From Apteryx mantelli (lineage: Eukaryota; Chordata; Aves; Apterygiformes; Apterygidae), in NCBI RefSeq assembly GCF_036417845.1, contig NC_090020.1:33712425-33776424 (forward strand): a stretch of 64,000 bases of DNA, written 5' to 3'. Of the stretch, positions 13,585 through 25,036 are shown piece after piece; positions within the stretch are counted from its first letter, which is position 1; each line of letters starts with the position of its first letter. The notes under the pieces are model-generated. The model was not told the DNA's origin. It did not search any database and saw only the letters and a program-made list of their open reading frames with translations. Made by a program: the position numbers and the translations under genes.

Positions 13585-16500
13585 CATTTGTTTCATTCTT
13601 AAAAGCAGCCTCTTCTGCTGTGATTTTGTAATGCAGCAGGTCTGCAGGAGGGGGCTGACAACTGTGTGTGTGCTGCTTCATAGAAGGCTCTGAGTAGGAG
13701 CGCTTCTTTGCTTTCCTATAGTGGATCACAATGGAGTGCGACGGGGCATGAGCCATAAATCTTTGGGGATCAATGGTGAGATGTGGTCTTCACTGGGCCA
13801 GTGAGTTGCTTCACCTGCTCAGACATGCTCCCAGAATAGGCTGCTATTGACAGGGTGTTGCATGTGATGGCCCAGTGGTGTCTTCGCTCTTGTGCCCTGG
13901 GTGGACAAAGGCAACTATAAAAGGAACAAAGCTCTCCTGTGTTTCCTGTTCTTCCCCCGGGTTTAATCTTCCTTGGGAAAAAAACAGGTTCGTATCCCTT
14001 GACAGTGCCGCATTATGCCTTGATTAAGATATGCACCCCTGGAAAGAGCTTGTGCTGCTTCACTGACTTGCTCAGGGTGGCTGGATGGCTACGGTTCGCT
14101 CCCTTTAATGACACATCTAATGAGGCTGTCTACTGAGCCCGGTGCCTACCAAAGAGCCTCCTGTTCTCAGCAATTACTGGTCAATCAAATGTAACATACA
14201 TCTCATCTCTGCTCCTTCACACCAGCGGGCTCCTGTGCCTTTGATTTGTTGCACAATTAAATGTAATAAGAGAGAGACCAATAGGTAACATGCCCGTTAT
14301 TTTGCTCAGAAAATGCTTCTTAAATGAGGTGATTCAGTTTGAATCAGGTACAAGTGTAAGTAGCTCTAAAAGAAGCCTGAGGTTGAGTAAAACTTGGCTT
14401 CCACTTTACATCTTTCATATGGAGGACTGATCATGAAACGCTAATGCTATTATTATTATTGGTACTGATACAGTTCCAGCTGGGGATCTTTTGTAACCTA
14501 GTTAACAACCCCCTGGGGAAGAACTTGTGCAGTCACAGCCTTGTTGTCTACTCAGCAAGAGTGGCAAAAGCTGTAGTGTTTTGTACCATTCTTGATTTTA
14601 AGTGCTGTATTTCTTGCTCAGAGTGCCTGCTAAGTCCTTCAGGAACTCTTAGACATTCTTTCTCTGATGATTTTAAGGTCATTGCACATTTACTGGAGGG
14701 CGATTTACCTCTAGAAGAACAGCCTCAACAAGCTGAAATGATTTCTAAGACATTTTAAAAATACTGGGGACAACACTCTAGTTAATTCATGGTCTCTGAG
14801 AGTCGCTTATTCCCAGACCACTTGGGAGCTGTGACTATTGAGTACTGGCCTACTGTGTTGACAGGGTCCCTGACAAAGTCTCCAAACACAGTACCAGAAG
14901 GAAGGCTTTTCTCAGCAGGGCGATGCAACTTCACCCAAGAGCGATAAGATGAGTTTGCTGAAGCACTTCTGTGGTAACATAGCTAAATCTGCACGAGAGG
15001 CTTTGTAGCACAGGTGAGAAAACAAGGCCGTATGACTCAAAGCCCCAAATTACAGACGTTGTCTGAGGCTTTGCCCATGGTACTAATGCTCCAGGCACAT
15101 TTTAGAGTAGCCATCTCTGGGCCATAGCTCTGGCAGGAGTTATAAATTGGATGTTTTCCTTGGTGGCCACTGAGACTGTCTCAGAAAGGGCTGATGCCTC
15201 CAGACTGAAACGTTGTTGACATAAGAATCTGTCCAGCTGAACTGGCTTGTAATGGGACTTATGGATTCTGTAGTGTTATTACAGTCATTCTGCAGCTCTG
15301 GCAACTCTAGATTGACACCCACATGGATAGTATGAAAATAAAGCAACAAGTAAAAATATTCTGGAGCTAAGGGCTTCACAGCCCTGTTCTAGTGAATCGA
15401 AAATCCGTATTGCAAATTCTGTCTTTTCTTTAGCCAGGCTTTGTGTCAGTCTTCTCACGGGGTTAGCTTTGTTGGATATTTATGGGAGATGTGTCACTAA
15501 AAGGCTGTTAATTGTCATGCACCTGTATTAAGATCTTCCTTACAGTAGACGGTTTGATGACAGGTACACTAGCAGCAATGCTACTGTCAGTCTTTGTTGC
15601 ATAAAGTGTTACCGTGATGGTGCCTTGTCTACACTAAATACTCTTCCCACTTCTACCCATGCTAGGTCTGTGTGGGAACCCGTGTTACCTGGACACTCAC
15701 CTGAATGCCAGAAGTCTTCTACTGACCTCAATTTAATGACATATTATTATCCAGAATAGAACAGAGAAGTAAGAGATACTAGAAAAATGAAAATATCTAT
15801 TGCAATTGTTTATTCAATAGATTGTGTTGACCTCTTTGTTGACCTTTACTTTGTGAGGAGTTTTCTACCTGCAAAGTGGCATGCCAGAAGAGATTCTTCA
15901 GGTAAAGAAAATGTACAGAATCTGTGCTCCAGCTAGAACAGAAGTAGAAAAAAATCCCTTGGTCTGTGTGTTAAAAGTCAACTCTCAGTTACCCTGGTTA
16001 GATTATTTGAGTTGTGGATTTATTAGTCACATGGGTAGAGCGCTATCTTAAGATGGCAGCAGGATTAAACGAGCACAATGATGCATGACCGTGGCTGTAT
16101 TGCTTTCAGAGTGAGCCTGTCACTGGAAGCAATATAGCTACTGTCTCATGGAGCAGCTGGCTGCACATAGCAACAGCTTGGGTATTTTTGCACACTATTC
16201 CCAGGACTGGGATGCCAGGGAGTTCGGCACAGGCCCCAGCTCCATTTGGAGTTTGCTCTAGTCCAGCGGGGCTGATCAGCTCCAACAGCCAAAACGGACC
16301 TGTGTCTTTGTAAAACGGCTGCCTTGGTACCTTGTCCAGGAAGGTGGTTCAGCTTAATGCAGCATTGTTGCAGGAGCATGCAGACCTGGGCTGGGTGCCC
16401 CATGTCGGCTGGCCAAGGAGTACTTCCTGGGGGCACCATGGCAGGTGGTACAGAGCCAGGTCTGAGGCTCTGCCGAGGTCTGGCACTGCTACACCGGGAT

Positions 16501-17697
16501 GCACGATGTGGAGGATGCCCCAGAGACTTTGAGGAAATAGCCTCTGTCAATCAAGTAAATCTTAACAGGCCTGCCAATAAGTTTGGCTGGATGCAAATGA
16601 GACTTTTGCCTGTTCACTGAGCTGTGCTGTGTATTTCACTATCCTTTGTGCCTGGTATCTAGTTATTCGAGCTCTTCCCATTATTTTCTTGTAGACCAGC
16701 TCCCCTATTAGCTCCAAGAAGAGACTACAGCTTGACTGGATTTGTGCAACCTAAGATGCAAGACACTCTTTGGCTGAAGCTGGTTTTGGACACACTTAAG
16801 TATTGAGTACTTGGCTTACAGTTTTCCTTTTCCTTGATCTTTTTTGTAAAGTACACTGAGATCCATCATTAAAAAGTATTATATATTCTTTCTGTGTTTC
16901 TCTCAGTCTCTGCTGTCATTTTTTACGCATCCCCATGATCTCTCAGGCCCTCTCTCAGACATTCTTCTACCTCTGGCATCTTCTCCTTTAGAGGATCAGC
17001 CTTTTTCTCTACAGGTGCGGGACCTCTCACCTTACCTAGCCAAAAACAGCACCTGGAAAAAAACAGCAACCAGCAGCTTCTGAAACAAGCTGGAGATCAT
17101 ATCTTCTTAATACAATAATATTAAGAATAACTTAATTTTATTGTGTACCAGACATGAAAATGTGGAAACATGTTTTCCTAGGCACTGTACAAGAAAGGAG
17201 AAATATGAACTGTGGTTTTGATCAGAAGAGGGATGTATTGCCTCTGCTTCTTGTTATTGCTGTGTCTCATTTCTCCTATCAATGGCTTCAAGTCAGATGT
17301 GCATCTCTGCTAGGGAAACCCAGACAGCTATTTAGCAAAAATGTGCATGTTGGTGGGCAGATGCACCAGATGATAAACGTATCTTGGGCACCTCAGATAT
17401 GGTCATGACAATCAATGTATTTTTCACCACCGTTTGTGAAACATAAGGTGGCCAAACTGCAAGTCCTTGTGAAGCAGGTTCCTCAGGTGTGTCACGAGGG
17501 TGGGGAAAACATGCTAAATCGAAAAAGATCCAGCCAACTCCTGATATTATCTGCTTCACGCTTGAAGGCAAAAGGGAATTTTTAAACCGGCAGCAGTTCA
17601 TTGTTTTACCTGATTTTCCCCTTCCATTGGTACCAGCGTAGTGTGATTATAGTGAAAACATAGCAATGTAAAACTAATATCTGAAGTTTAAGCCAAC

Positions 17698-17721
17698 AAT
17701 TACAGCCCAGCTGCTGTAATT
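17698..17721. promoter_or_regulatory. Perfect 9-bp inverted repeat enclosing an E-box
   Basis: Arms AATTACAGC (17698-17706) and GCTGTAATT (17713-17721) are perfect reverse complements with a 6-bp loop. The centre contains CAGCTG (17708-17713), an E-box class bound by myogenic and other bHLH factors. It lies about 300 bp upstream of the MEF2 site, in an AT-rich block (about 17680-17830) that resembles conserved non-coding sequence. The palindrome is seen directly; function is inferred. Confidence 0.4.
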
Positions 17722-18004
17722 AATGCTTATTTTTACTGGCAGTGATCAGTAATAAACATAGATGGTTGAAAAATCCCATTCTTTTTAATCAGAAAATTAA
17801 ACAATATTTTAATTGAAAAGCAGAATTGGGAAGGAAATTAAAAGCAGTTTTCAAAAACATTTCTGAGGCAAAACTTTTTTTTTGAAAACATCAGACTCCA
17901 AATCCTTTACTAGAAATGTCTTCTCTCCCTCCATTGCGAGGTGAAGATCAGATTTCTTGGGACTAATCCAGATGCTATAATTAAGAATTAATAAGCATAT
18001 TTCA

Positions 18005-18014
18005 TTAAAAATAG
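18005..18014. promoter_or_regulatory. Consensus MEF2 site next to the CpG island
   Basis: TTAAAAATAG fits the MEF2 consensus YTA(A/T)4TAR at all positions. It sits about 30-40 bp before the CpG-rich block begins. Such 10-mers arise by chance in AT-rich DNA (another is at 27060-27069), so only its position makes it notable. MEF2 would suit a gene reported as muscle-enriched. It might also act as a weak TATA-like element. Confidence 0.4.
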
Positions 18015-18123
18015 GACCCCCAAACTTCGGCGTTTTGTACTAAACCGTCCGTGCCCTGCGGGCGCCGCCAGCCCGGCCGGGCCCTGCCCCCCCCGCGGTG
18101 CCCCAACGGCCCGGCCCGGCCCG

Positions 18124-18134
18124 GCCGCCATCTC
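18124..18134 (-). promoter_or_regulatory. YY1-type motif in the CpG island
   Basis: The minus strand reads GAGATGGCGGC, matching the YY1 core ATGGCGGC. Such elements are common near starts of TATA-less CpG-island promoters. The orientation is opposite to LRRC2. The same bases form a minus-strand ATG in strong context, whose frame runs about 44 codons into AT-rich sequence and has no recognisable product. Confidence 0.4.
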
Positions 18135-18160
18135 AGCGCCGCCGGGGCCGTCCTGCCCCA

Positions 18161-18170
18161 TCCCGCCCCT
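18161..18170 (-). promoter_or_regulatory. GC box (Sp1/KLF type)
   Basis: TCCCGCCCCT on the + strand is AGGGGCGGGA on the minus strand, a good GC-box match within the CpG island. GC boxes function in either orientation and fit a TATA-less housekeeping-type core promoter. Confidence 0.4.
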
Positions 18171-18240
18171 GCCCGGCCCGGCCCCCCCCGGTGCCCCCCG
18201 GCCCCGCGGCGGTGCCCCACGCCCCCGGGGCCCTGCGCCC

Positions 18241-18262
18241 GCGGGGGGGAGCGGGGGGACGG
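18241..18262 (+). other. G-run cluster with G-quadruplex potential
   Basis: Runs of seven and six G separated by AGC sit within the CpG island, with further GG doublets after them. Upstream in the island the long runs are of C, which puts G-runs on the opposite strand. G-quadruplex formation is plausible on both strands near a promoter. Confidence 0.35.
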
Positions 18263-18353
18263 AGCCTGGCGGCCGGCACCGGCCCGGCCAGGACCGGCCA
18301 GGCCCCGCAGGCAGCGCCGCGGCGCCTTCCCAGGTAATTTACCGAAGTTGTGT

Positions 18354-18377
18354 TGTTTTGTTTTGTTTTGTTTTTTT
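18354..18377 (+). repeat. (TTTTG)n / T-rich simple repeat
   Basis: Several tandem TTTTG units pass into a T-run directly after the putative exon 1 donor, at the left end of intron 1. In the first intronic bases this U-rich sequence could aid donor recognition, but it is also an ordinary simple repeat. Confidence 0.7.
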
Positions 18378-21100
18378 CTCAGTGGCAGCACTAACAGCAG
18401 GAACACGGCTATCAATACCCAAAAGTAGGCATTAAAAAAAAAACAAAAACCCCCAACCAGCCACCATCAGCAAATAAAAGTAGAATTTGCCCTAGACCAA
18501 TGGCTCAGGGCAACCACAAAGCAAGCGCCTGAGCGGGGTGCCTGCCCGTTTGTCTCTCACACGCGCAGACTTATGGAGGAACAGAAAGCACCCGAGGAAT
18601 GCCAACTGCTTGTCTCCTTTTTTTTTTTTTTCATTATCCATGCCCTTTTCCAAGGAAAAACTCTTAAGCCTGAGCAGCGCTAGCTTTGCCACCCTTTCCT
18701 GAGTGCAAGTGGGATGCTGTCCTCTTAGCGCTGCTGTTTCGGGTCCGGTGTTGAGTCATGCAGTGTGGATATTTCATCCTGCACATGTCTCGGCTGCAAG
18801 ACCACAGATCATGTTGTCACTTTACAAATATAGCATATTAGTACATCTGGAAGGCTAGTCACGCTGTGGGGTTCAAACAGGTCTGACTCACCAGAAGCTA
18901 TGTTGCTGCTATAAACAACCTCCGCGCCCCAAATTAAATAACCGCAGAGTACACCCGGGAGCTCTGGACACTCGTGTGCTTTAGTGGTAGGTAAGTGACA
19001 GTTTTGCCGATTATTGCGTTTCTGCAGATATGGGGGGGTCAAAGTGGGAGTGAAAGTGAGCAGTTGTTATCAGGTCTTCGTTGCTGCTGTCACAATATGG
19101 AAGTTTAAATGCTAATGTATATGGGAAAAATAGCTGAAACATAGAGCATTAATCCAATGTGATATGTTTGCTGGCTATCTTTAAAGATAGTTAATCAGAT
19201 TCACCCCGTGTGTAATACCTCTAATCTAAATACATTTACACCTGTGACAAGTCCAAACTTTATAACATAAGAAAGCTTTCAAGACTCCAGCTATTTGCTC
19301 ACTCCATGACTCAGTTATAATAAACCCGTGCTATTACATCTCAAGGACATACGTTGGTGTGAGAATGATTTTCAATAAAAAAATGTTTGGAGTGGCTGGT
19401 CATTTATCTTTGTTGTCTGTCAAAATTTAGAGTGGAATTTAAAGAGAGTTTTAGAAGTTCAGCTTCTGAAGGCCACTTACAGCTAATCTAACAGTATAGG
19501 AAATCTAACCTGCTAAATCTTTTGTGAACAAAGCCTATCATGTAAAGTCAAATATTGTCATTATTGTTATTGCTACTACAGGTCTTTATAGTCTGTCTAG
19601 TGCTGGGCTGTGAAGATACCTGTTACTTTCTGTAGGCTAAAAGGCTAATAGGAAGCTCTGCTCCTCTCACTAGTAGTTAACTCAGCATCCTTGCAAGGAT
19701 CAGTGATGGATGATAACACCCATTACCCAAAAGACAGATTTTATCCACAAGTTTCATCCACTCGGCTCCTCTCTGACAGCAGGTGGAGATGGAGAACTAT
19801 CCCAAGGAGTATCTCCAGCTGGAAGATGTTGCTCCATGCTGCTTGTGCCTCCCCAGGTTTCGTGGGAAGGCTAAAGCTGCGGGCAGGCAGGAGTGCTGCT
19901 GAGATGCATCTGCCACCTTATGGCTATACAGTGGGGTTTGGACCACTCTAGCTCAGATAATTTGGCTGCTGAAGTGGAATAATTGAAAATAGCTTCTTCC
20001 CTTGCTTATCTAAATAGTGCATCCTATCTTCTTAAACCATGGAATATGACTGTTTAGGAACTACCTGTGAGCATTTTACTCACCATATGAGTAAAATGAT
20101 CTTGTATCTAAGATCAGAAGTGACTATGAGGTTTGATGTTGTAGGTCAGATGTGGGTTTTTGCTCTGCTTCTGCAATAGAGGAAGATGCAGGTGATGTGA
20201 CTGGATTCTTCTCAGATCACTGTGTGGTAAATGTACCTACGGGAGAAGAGGATGTGACTAAAATTTGGAGGGTCTATGGCTATTCTCAAATAGGACAGGC
20301 AGCCTAAAGTAATTTTTAGGATGCAGTCATTTGTATAGATAACTCCTCTGGATATTACTTAGAAAGGTAACAGTGTTAGCTCCAGTAGCTGGGGACGGCC
20401 CAGGTCTACTGTGCGTAAGATGAGCAAAAATAAGTCAATGAAATATTCTGCTAAAAACACCTGATGCCATAAAATAGGTATGAGAAACCTGGGACCTTAA
20501 TTTTCTGCTTAATTAAGATCATCTAATTGTAGCTGAAAGCCTCCATTTTTTGTTCACTGATGCTGTGTGTTTTTATTTGCCATGGGTCTTTGTATAAGTA
20601 ATTAAATGGGGTTTCTCTAATCAATCATAAACACATGCTCTAGCCTTCCTATGCCTCTGTTTCCCACCCCCCTACCCATCACAATTATTTTTGCATGCAG
20701 ACAACAGCTACATTCATAGATTCAACCATTTTTAAAAACATGCAATGCACTTTTGAGATGCTTGTTTTTCCTTTGATAAAAAGCAGCCCTAAAATACATC
20801 CCCATTTCAAATACCTTTCAGTACATCAGGCCTCTCTCAGTCTTACAAGAATTAGGCCTCTCTTCAGTAATGTCGAGTGAAAAAAGAGCCTGGGATTATG
20901 TCACAAACATCAGTCCGGTGTTTCATTAGCTACATTGTCAGCGGAAGAATCACTTTGAATAATTACTCAGCTCACTGAAGGGCTAGGGGAATACATCTGT
21001 AATAAATCCCCTTGCATATGTAACATCTATCATGCTTGATGGCAAACATATTAGTGCTACAAGAGTTGAGGAAGTATAAGGAATATTGTAATTCAGCTGC

Positions 21101-21129
21101 TAATTAATCCATAATTAAAGACCTAATTA
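21101..21129. promoter_or_regulatory. Cluster of three TAATTA homeodomain cores
   Basis: TAATTA occurs at 21101, 21112 and 21124, spaced 11 and 12 bp, about one helical turn. The block lies in AT-rich putative intron 1 sequence. TAATTA is the core site of many homeodomain factors. The arrangement is visible; enhancer function is inferred. Confidence 0.3.
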
Positions 21130-24100
21130 ATGAATAACCCTGTGAAAAATTGTCTAAAAATCAAGATGTGAACACTCCAGTGATAAAAGGGAATCTTGTT
21201 TGGGAGACTGGTTAATTTACATTTCCAGTACAAACTGACTAATGAAAACTGTCAGTAAGACATTGTGCTGCAGCACTGGACAAAGAGAAATACGCACATA
21301 AAAATACGTGGAAGCCAAGCTCAGTCTTTGCATGTCTATATTCACACATCTTTTTAGATTTTTGATGCTTCTAATTATTCCTACCTGAAGTTGGAGGAGT
21401 AAGTTAAGAGAAGAAATCTTCTTTACAATCCTGGTGTATAAACAATGCAAAAGTTACTTATTTGAGTGTGAAAGAGGCTGATACCAACTTTTGTTCTTAA
21501 AATCCCCTTTTATAGAATAGCTATGAGTAGGAAACTCAAACAGAACTTGGTTCATCAGAGCATTTAGGGTTAAACCCTGTGATACTCAAAGGCACTAATT
21601 TCTGAAATTAATTTCGATGAAAGCTAGACTAATTAATAGCTTGAAAATGTCATTGTCTGTGTTTGTTTATCTAGGAGCAGGCTGACTGAGACTGTGCTCT
21701 TGAGAGAGCGTCAGAGAATATTTCAAACTCCCAGGCCATTTGGGCTTGCGTCCAGGTGTCGGGACTGCTCTCCCCAGCCCTGCAGCAGCCTCTGCCTTTC
21801 CTCTTTTATTTACTGTGCAGCGCAGCAGTGGCCTTTGCTGGATCTCCACAGACCTGGGCCTTTAGGGGGCACCCCTTGTGGCCCTGCCCTCCTGCTCCCG
21901 GGACCAAGATTGCGTGCATATGTGATCTGAGTTACCATTTGATTTGGATCCCCGACCTGAAATGCTGCCTGGCAAATCTGTACATCTGGCAAGCCTTGAT
22001 GCAGGTGAACTATCAAAACTAGCAGGGAGGATGAACCCCTGCTGGCATAGAACAACAAGGAATTGTTAGCAGGAGCAAAACTAGGAAGGGAAGCATAGCT
22101 CCCTGCTTTGCATGTCCTCTCCCGCTCCTATAGTGGCACTGTAAAGCATTGTCCCGCTTACAAGCTGTGCACAGTTAGCACAACAGAGTTGTATACTATG
22201 AATATTGTCACCATTTCTGTTGCTCTTTCAATCACAGCATGTTTCTGTAATTTATTCTTTCCTTGATAACGCAAAAAAGAATATGTTCTGCTGCTATCCA
22301 AATGTCAGGTTCCCTCTGAATTATTTAAAGACGTGTGAGATAAATGACTCGATCATTCTAAAGCACGCGCTGTGTGACAGAGCTTATTTCCTAAGGAATC
22401 ATTTGCAGGATTGCTAGGAAACATGCTACCCACATTTTCCCCTATGTAATCCTGCCAGTAATGTTCATAAGAGCGCAGCAGGTCTCCCAGAATGGCTACC
22501 TGAAAGAAAAAAGACTCAGGTTAGCAAGGCTGCTGAACAAATTGAAGAAACCAAAACATTAATTTTTTGGTAACTCATGTAAAGCAGCAAAGGGAAGCAT
22601 ACAGTGTGCTGTTAATGAGGGCAGCCAAGCTCCATCCAGACTCTGGAGGACTGTAACACACTATAAAATTGGCTGTATTAGTAGTATCCGATCTCTGCTG
22701 GACATTTTCCAGACTCGAGAAGGCACAACTCTTGCTCTATTGAAAGCACAGTGTGCAAGCAAGTTGGCCAACAGTAGCAGGGATGAGAGCTATGTTCAGA
22801 AGAGGCTAGGATGTAATATAATATAGGCAATACAACGTTAGCTTATGACAAGTTGTCTTCAACCCACCCTAGACAAGACAGATAACTACAGTAAGCAGGG
22901 GGGAGCTGTGGCAGCGCTGTAACCAAGGGGCGGAGATGTTGGTGGCTGCAGGCAGCAAGGGGACTTAGGAGGCACGATACTAAATACCTCTCTCCAGTCT
23001 TACTGATGGGTTGATATGATCTTAAGTAAGTATATCCTTTTAGCAAAAACATGAATAACAAGAAATAAAAAAGATTGTAGACATTATAGGGCAGACACTT
23101 TCCTTTTCAGTCTGTAGTTTTTCAGCACGCTGCCCAACAGGTTCCTGTGTATCATGAGAGCTCCTGGGTGCACCTACCATACAAAGAAGAAAGTCTGAGG
23201 TAAGTGCTAGAGGACTGTCTGGGTACCTTTAGGTGAGTTTTCACAATAAAATAAAATAAAGGATGGGATAAAAATAATCAATGCAGATACTTAAACAGAT
23301 GCTTTACTAGAAATAACATTTGGCATTAATGTTCCATCATTTCAATAAAATGTATGATAAGTATCACTTAAATTTTGCTCTTTTGCCACCAGATCCTCCA
23401 AATGCTTAAGTCTGTGAGTATCTTTATACGCATAAGAACTCCTTTTGATTCTAATAGGCTTGTTTATATGTTCAGTTAAACAAATAAAAAGTTTGCAAGA
23501 TTGTAAAGGAATTCTGTTCTGTTCTTTTTAAGACCAGAAAAATAAGTCTATATAGGCTTTTGCTCTGTTTCAATGCATATAGAGATAGCACATGGAAATC
23601 AGAGAACTAAAACCAGACACTGAAAGGAGAAGAATGGTAATGTGTGAGCAAGCACTTCCTCTCAACCCCAGCTAGGCCAGAAATGCTGAAGCTGAGAAGT
23701 TGTGGTATCTAGGACTGAAAGTACAGTCTTGAGCAGAAGAATATTAGTTCCTGGTTGCTTGCTTTAAGGTGCAGAGAGAGGAAAGGTAAGTGTTAAGGAT
23801 TCTTGTATTTTACTGATGGAAACTGGGGCAAGGCTGCAGATGAACTAGGCTGTCAGTTGAGGAAGAGAAGGTGTTGTAATGCCTATAGGGCTGAAGGGTT
23901 GGGTTTTTGGGGTTTTTGTTTGTTTTTTTTGAGTAACATATGGAGAGAGAGAATGAGAAGTGAAAGAGGACTTCTGTTTCTTTGCAATTAGTTCAGGTCT
24001 CTCTGATTGAAGCTTTAATATTGCTTTGTCAAACAGTGCAAGTGCTTATTTCTATTGGCTGTTATTATCAAAAAGCTGTTTCTCTTTTAAAATTAATTAC

Positions 24101-24756
24101 TTAGATATATTCACTACTTATAAATATAGCCTCATATATAATGTGTATCTTTCTCTGAAGGGAAGATCTTGTAATACTTTATTAAGGGTAATTTTTTTTT
24201 TTAATGAGCTTTGTTTCTGAGCTAACTATTGCAAGAAAGAGTTAGATAAGAGATCAGTCTGGCTTCCCAGTATGTTGCTTTTTAAGGCTATTGATTAAGG
24301 TCTTGTAGATTACTTCTCTGGAGGTGTAAATGGCTAGGGATAAGATTATCTGCTCCCATAGACAAGCACACACAGAAATGTTTTTTCCACAAGTAATTCT
24401 CTTGTAAATGACATCTTTGCTTTGTCTTTATGTTCCTGAATCCTTTTTTCCCTGGAAAGCACTGTGCTTTCATTATCGTACATTACTGAAGAGCCTAGCT
24501 TTTGTGATCTATCTCACTAATAACTCATAAGACTGAATGAACATTATAACAATGCATCATCTAAGAAAGGTGTGCTGATGATCTACAGCATAATTTAGAT
24601 GTAGATGTCACCCAGGGAAGATGGCATTAAGCTGCAAACTCAGCGTAGTTGTGAAATAGGGCTTTGCAGATGCTGGTGATGCTTGTTTCTGTGGTCAGGA
24701 TTTATCCCTAATATAAAGAAGGTGGCCTATTTCTTGGATTAGAAATAAATTGTGTG

Positions 24757-24772
24757 TGGGGGGGGAGGGGGG
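24757..24772 (+). repeat. G-rich simple repeat
   Basis: After a short TG run there are eight G, one A and six G. It lies about 200 bp upstream of the old CR1 fragment in putative intron 1. Confidence 0.7.
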
Positions 24773-24957
24773 TTAAGATAGTGCTGTGTCAGTGGGTCAG
24801 GTTAATCCCCACAAGTATGACCAAAACTTGTCCTTGATGAGCTGGTGTGGATATGTGGTGTGAAAGGAGCAATGCTGAGTAACACAAGGATGGGTAAATG
24901 GGGAAGTCAGTGCAGGAAAGGGGCTGAGGTAGGTGGAGGGTTGACTGTGTAACCAAA

Positions 24958-25036
24958 TGACCTGCTTTGAGCAGGGGTGCTGGTCTAGGTGACCTCCAGA
25001 GGTCCCTTCCCACCTCAACAGGTCTATGATTTGTGA
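24958..25036 (+). mobile_element. Old CR1 3'-end fragment
   Basis: About 80 bp match the CR1 tail: TGACCTGCTTTGAGCAGGGG, then GACCTCCAGAGGTCCCTTCC and ACCTCAACAGG, ending in a decayed ATTCTGTG-type repeat. It is clearly more diverged than the two copies at 41.9 and 52.7 kb, so it comes from an older CR1 subfamily. Whether weak homology extends left of 24958 cannot be judged by eye. It lies in putative LRRC2 intron 1. Confidence 0.85.

Larger units (their letters stand above)
10900..17697. other. Upstream intergenic DNA, no gene recognised
   Basis: Mostly unique sequence with a somewhat more GC-rich patch at about 16140-16610, where frames open on both strands but show no domain. AAGATGGCAGC at 16050-16060 resembles a YY1 site. 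The CTCF-like motif and an 11-bp duplication lie at 13.3-13.6 kb. I see nothing that supports a coding gene. Confidence 0.6.
18060..18333 (+). other. LRRC2: Putative non-coding exon 1 of LRRC2 (start undefined)
   Basis: The CpG island runs to CTTCCCAG followed by GTAATT at 18334, a good splice donor exactly where base composition falls back to AT-rich. The first LRRC2 coding exon begins with an acceptor and only 21 nt of 5'UTR, so at least one upstream non-coding exon must exist. This is the best candidate in the window. The transcription start is not determinable from sequence, so the left coordinate is only indicative. Other noncoding exons in the following 9.9 kb cannot be excluded. Confidence 0.5.
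18041..18340. promoter_or_regulatory. CpG island, putative LRRC2 promoter
   Basis: In an otherwise AT-rich window this block of about 300 bp is almost entirely G and C and holds more than 40 CpG dinucleotides. It lies 9.9 kb upstream of the first LRRC2 coding exon, on the expected side and at a plausible distance for a first intron. No other CpG island of this density appears in the 64 kb. It holds a GC box and a YY1-type motif and ends in a good splice donor on the + strand. There is no obvious TATA box inside it. Open frames across it in several frames are low-complexity Pro, Arg, Ala and Gly and are not believed to be coding. It could be bidirectional or serve an unseen neighbour. Confidence 0.75.

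Noticed and set aside
16146..16620. 134-codon minus-strand frame and 98-codon plus-strand frame
   Set aside because: They overlap on opposite strands in a locally GC-richer patch, show no motif or splice structure, and match no known protein I can recall.
18005..18428. Open frames of 79-136 codons on both strands across the CpG island
   Set aside because: Low-complexity Pro, Arg, Ala and Gly products caused by extreme GC content. Frames are open in several phases at once, and no domain is recognisable.
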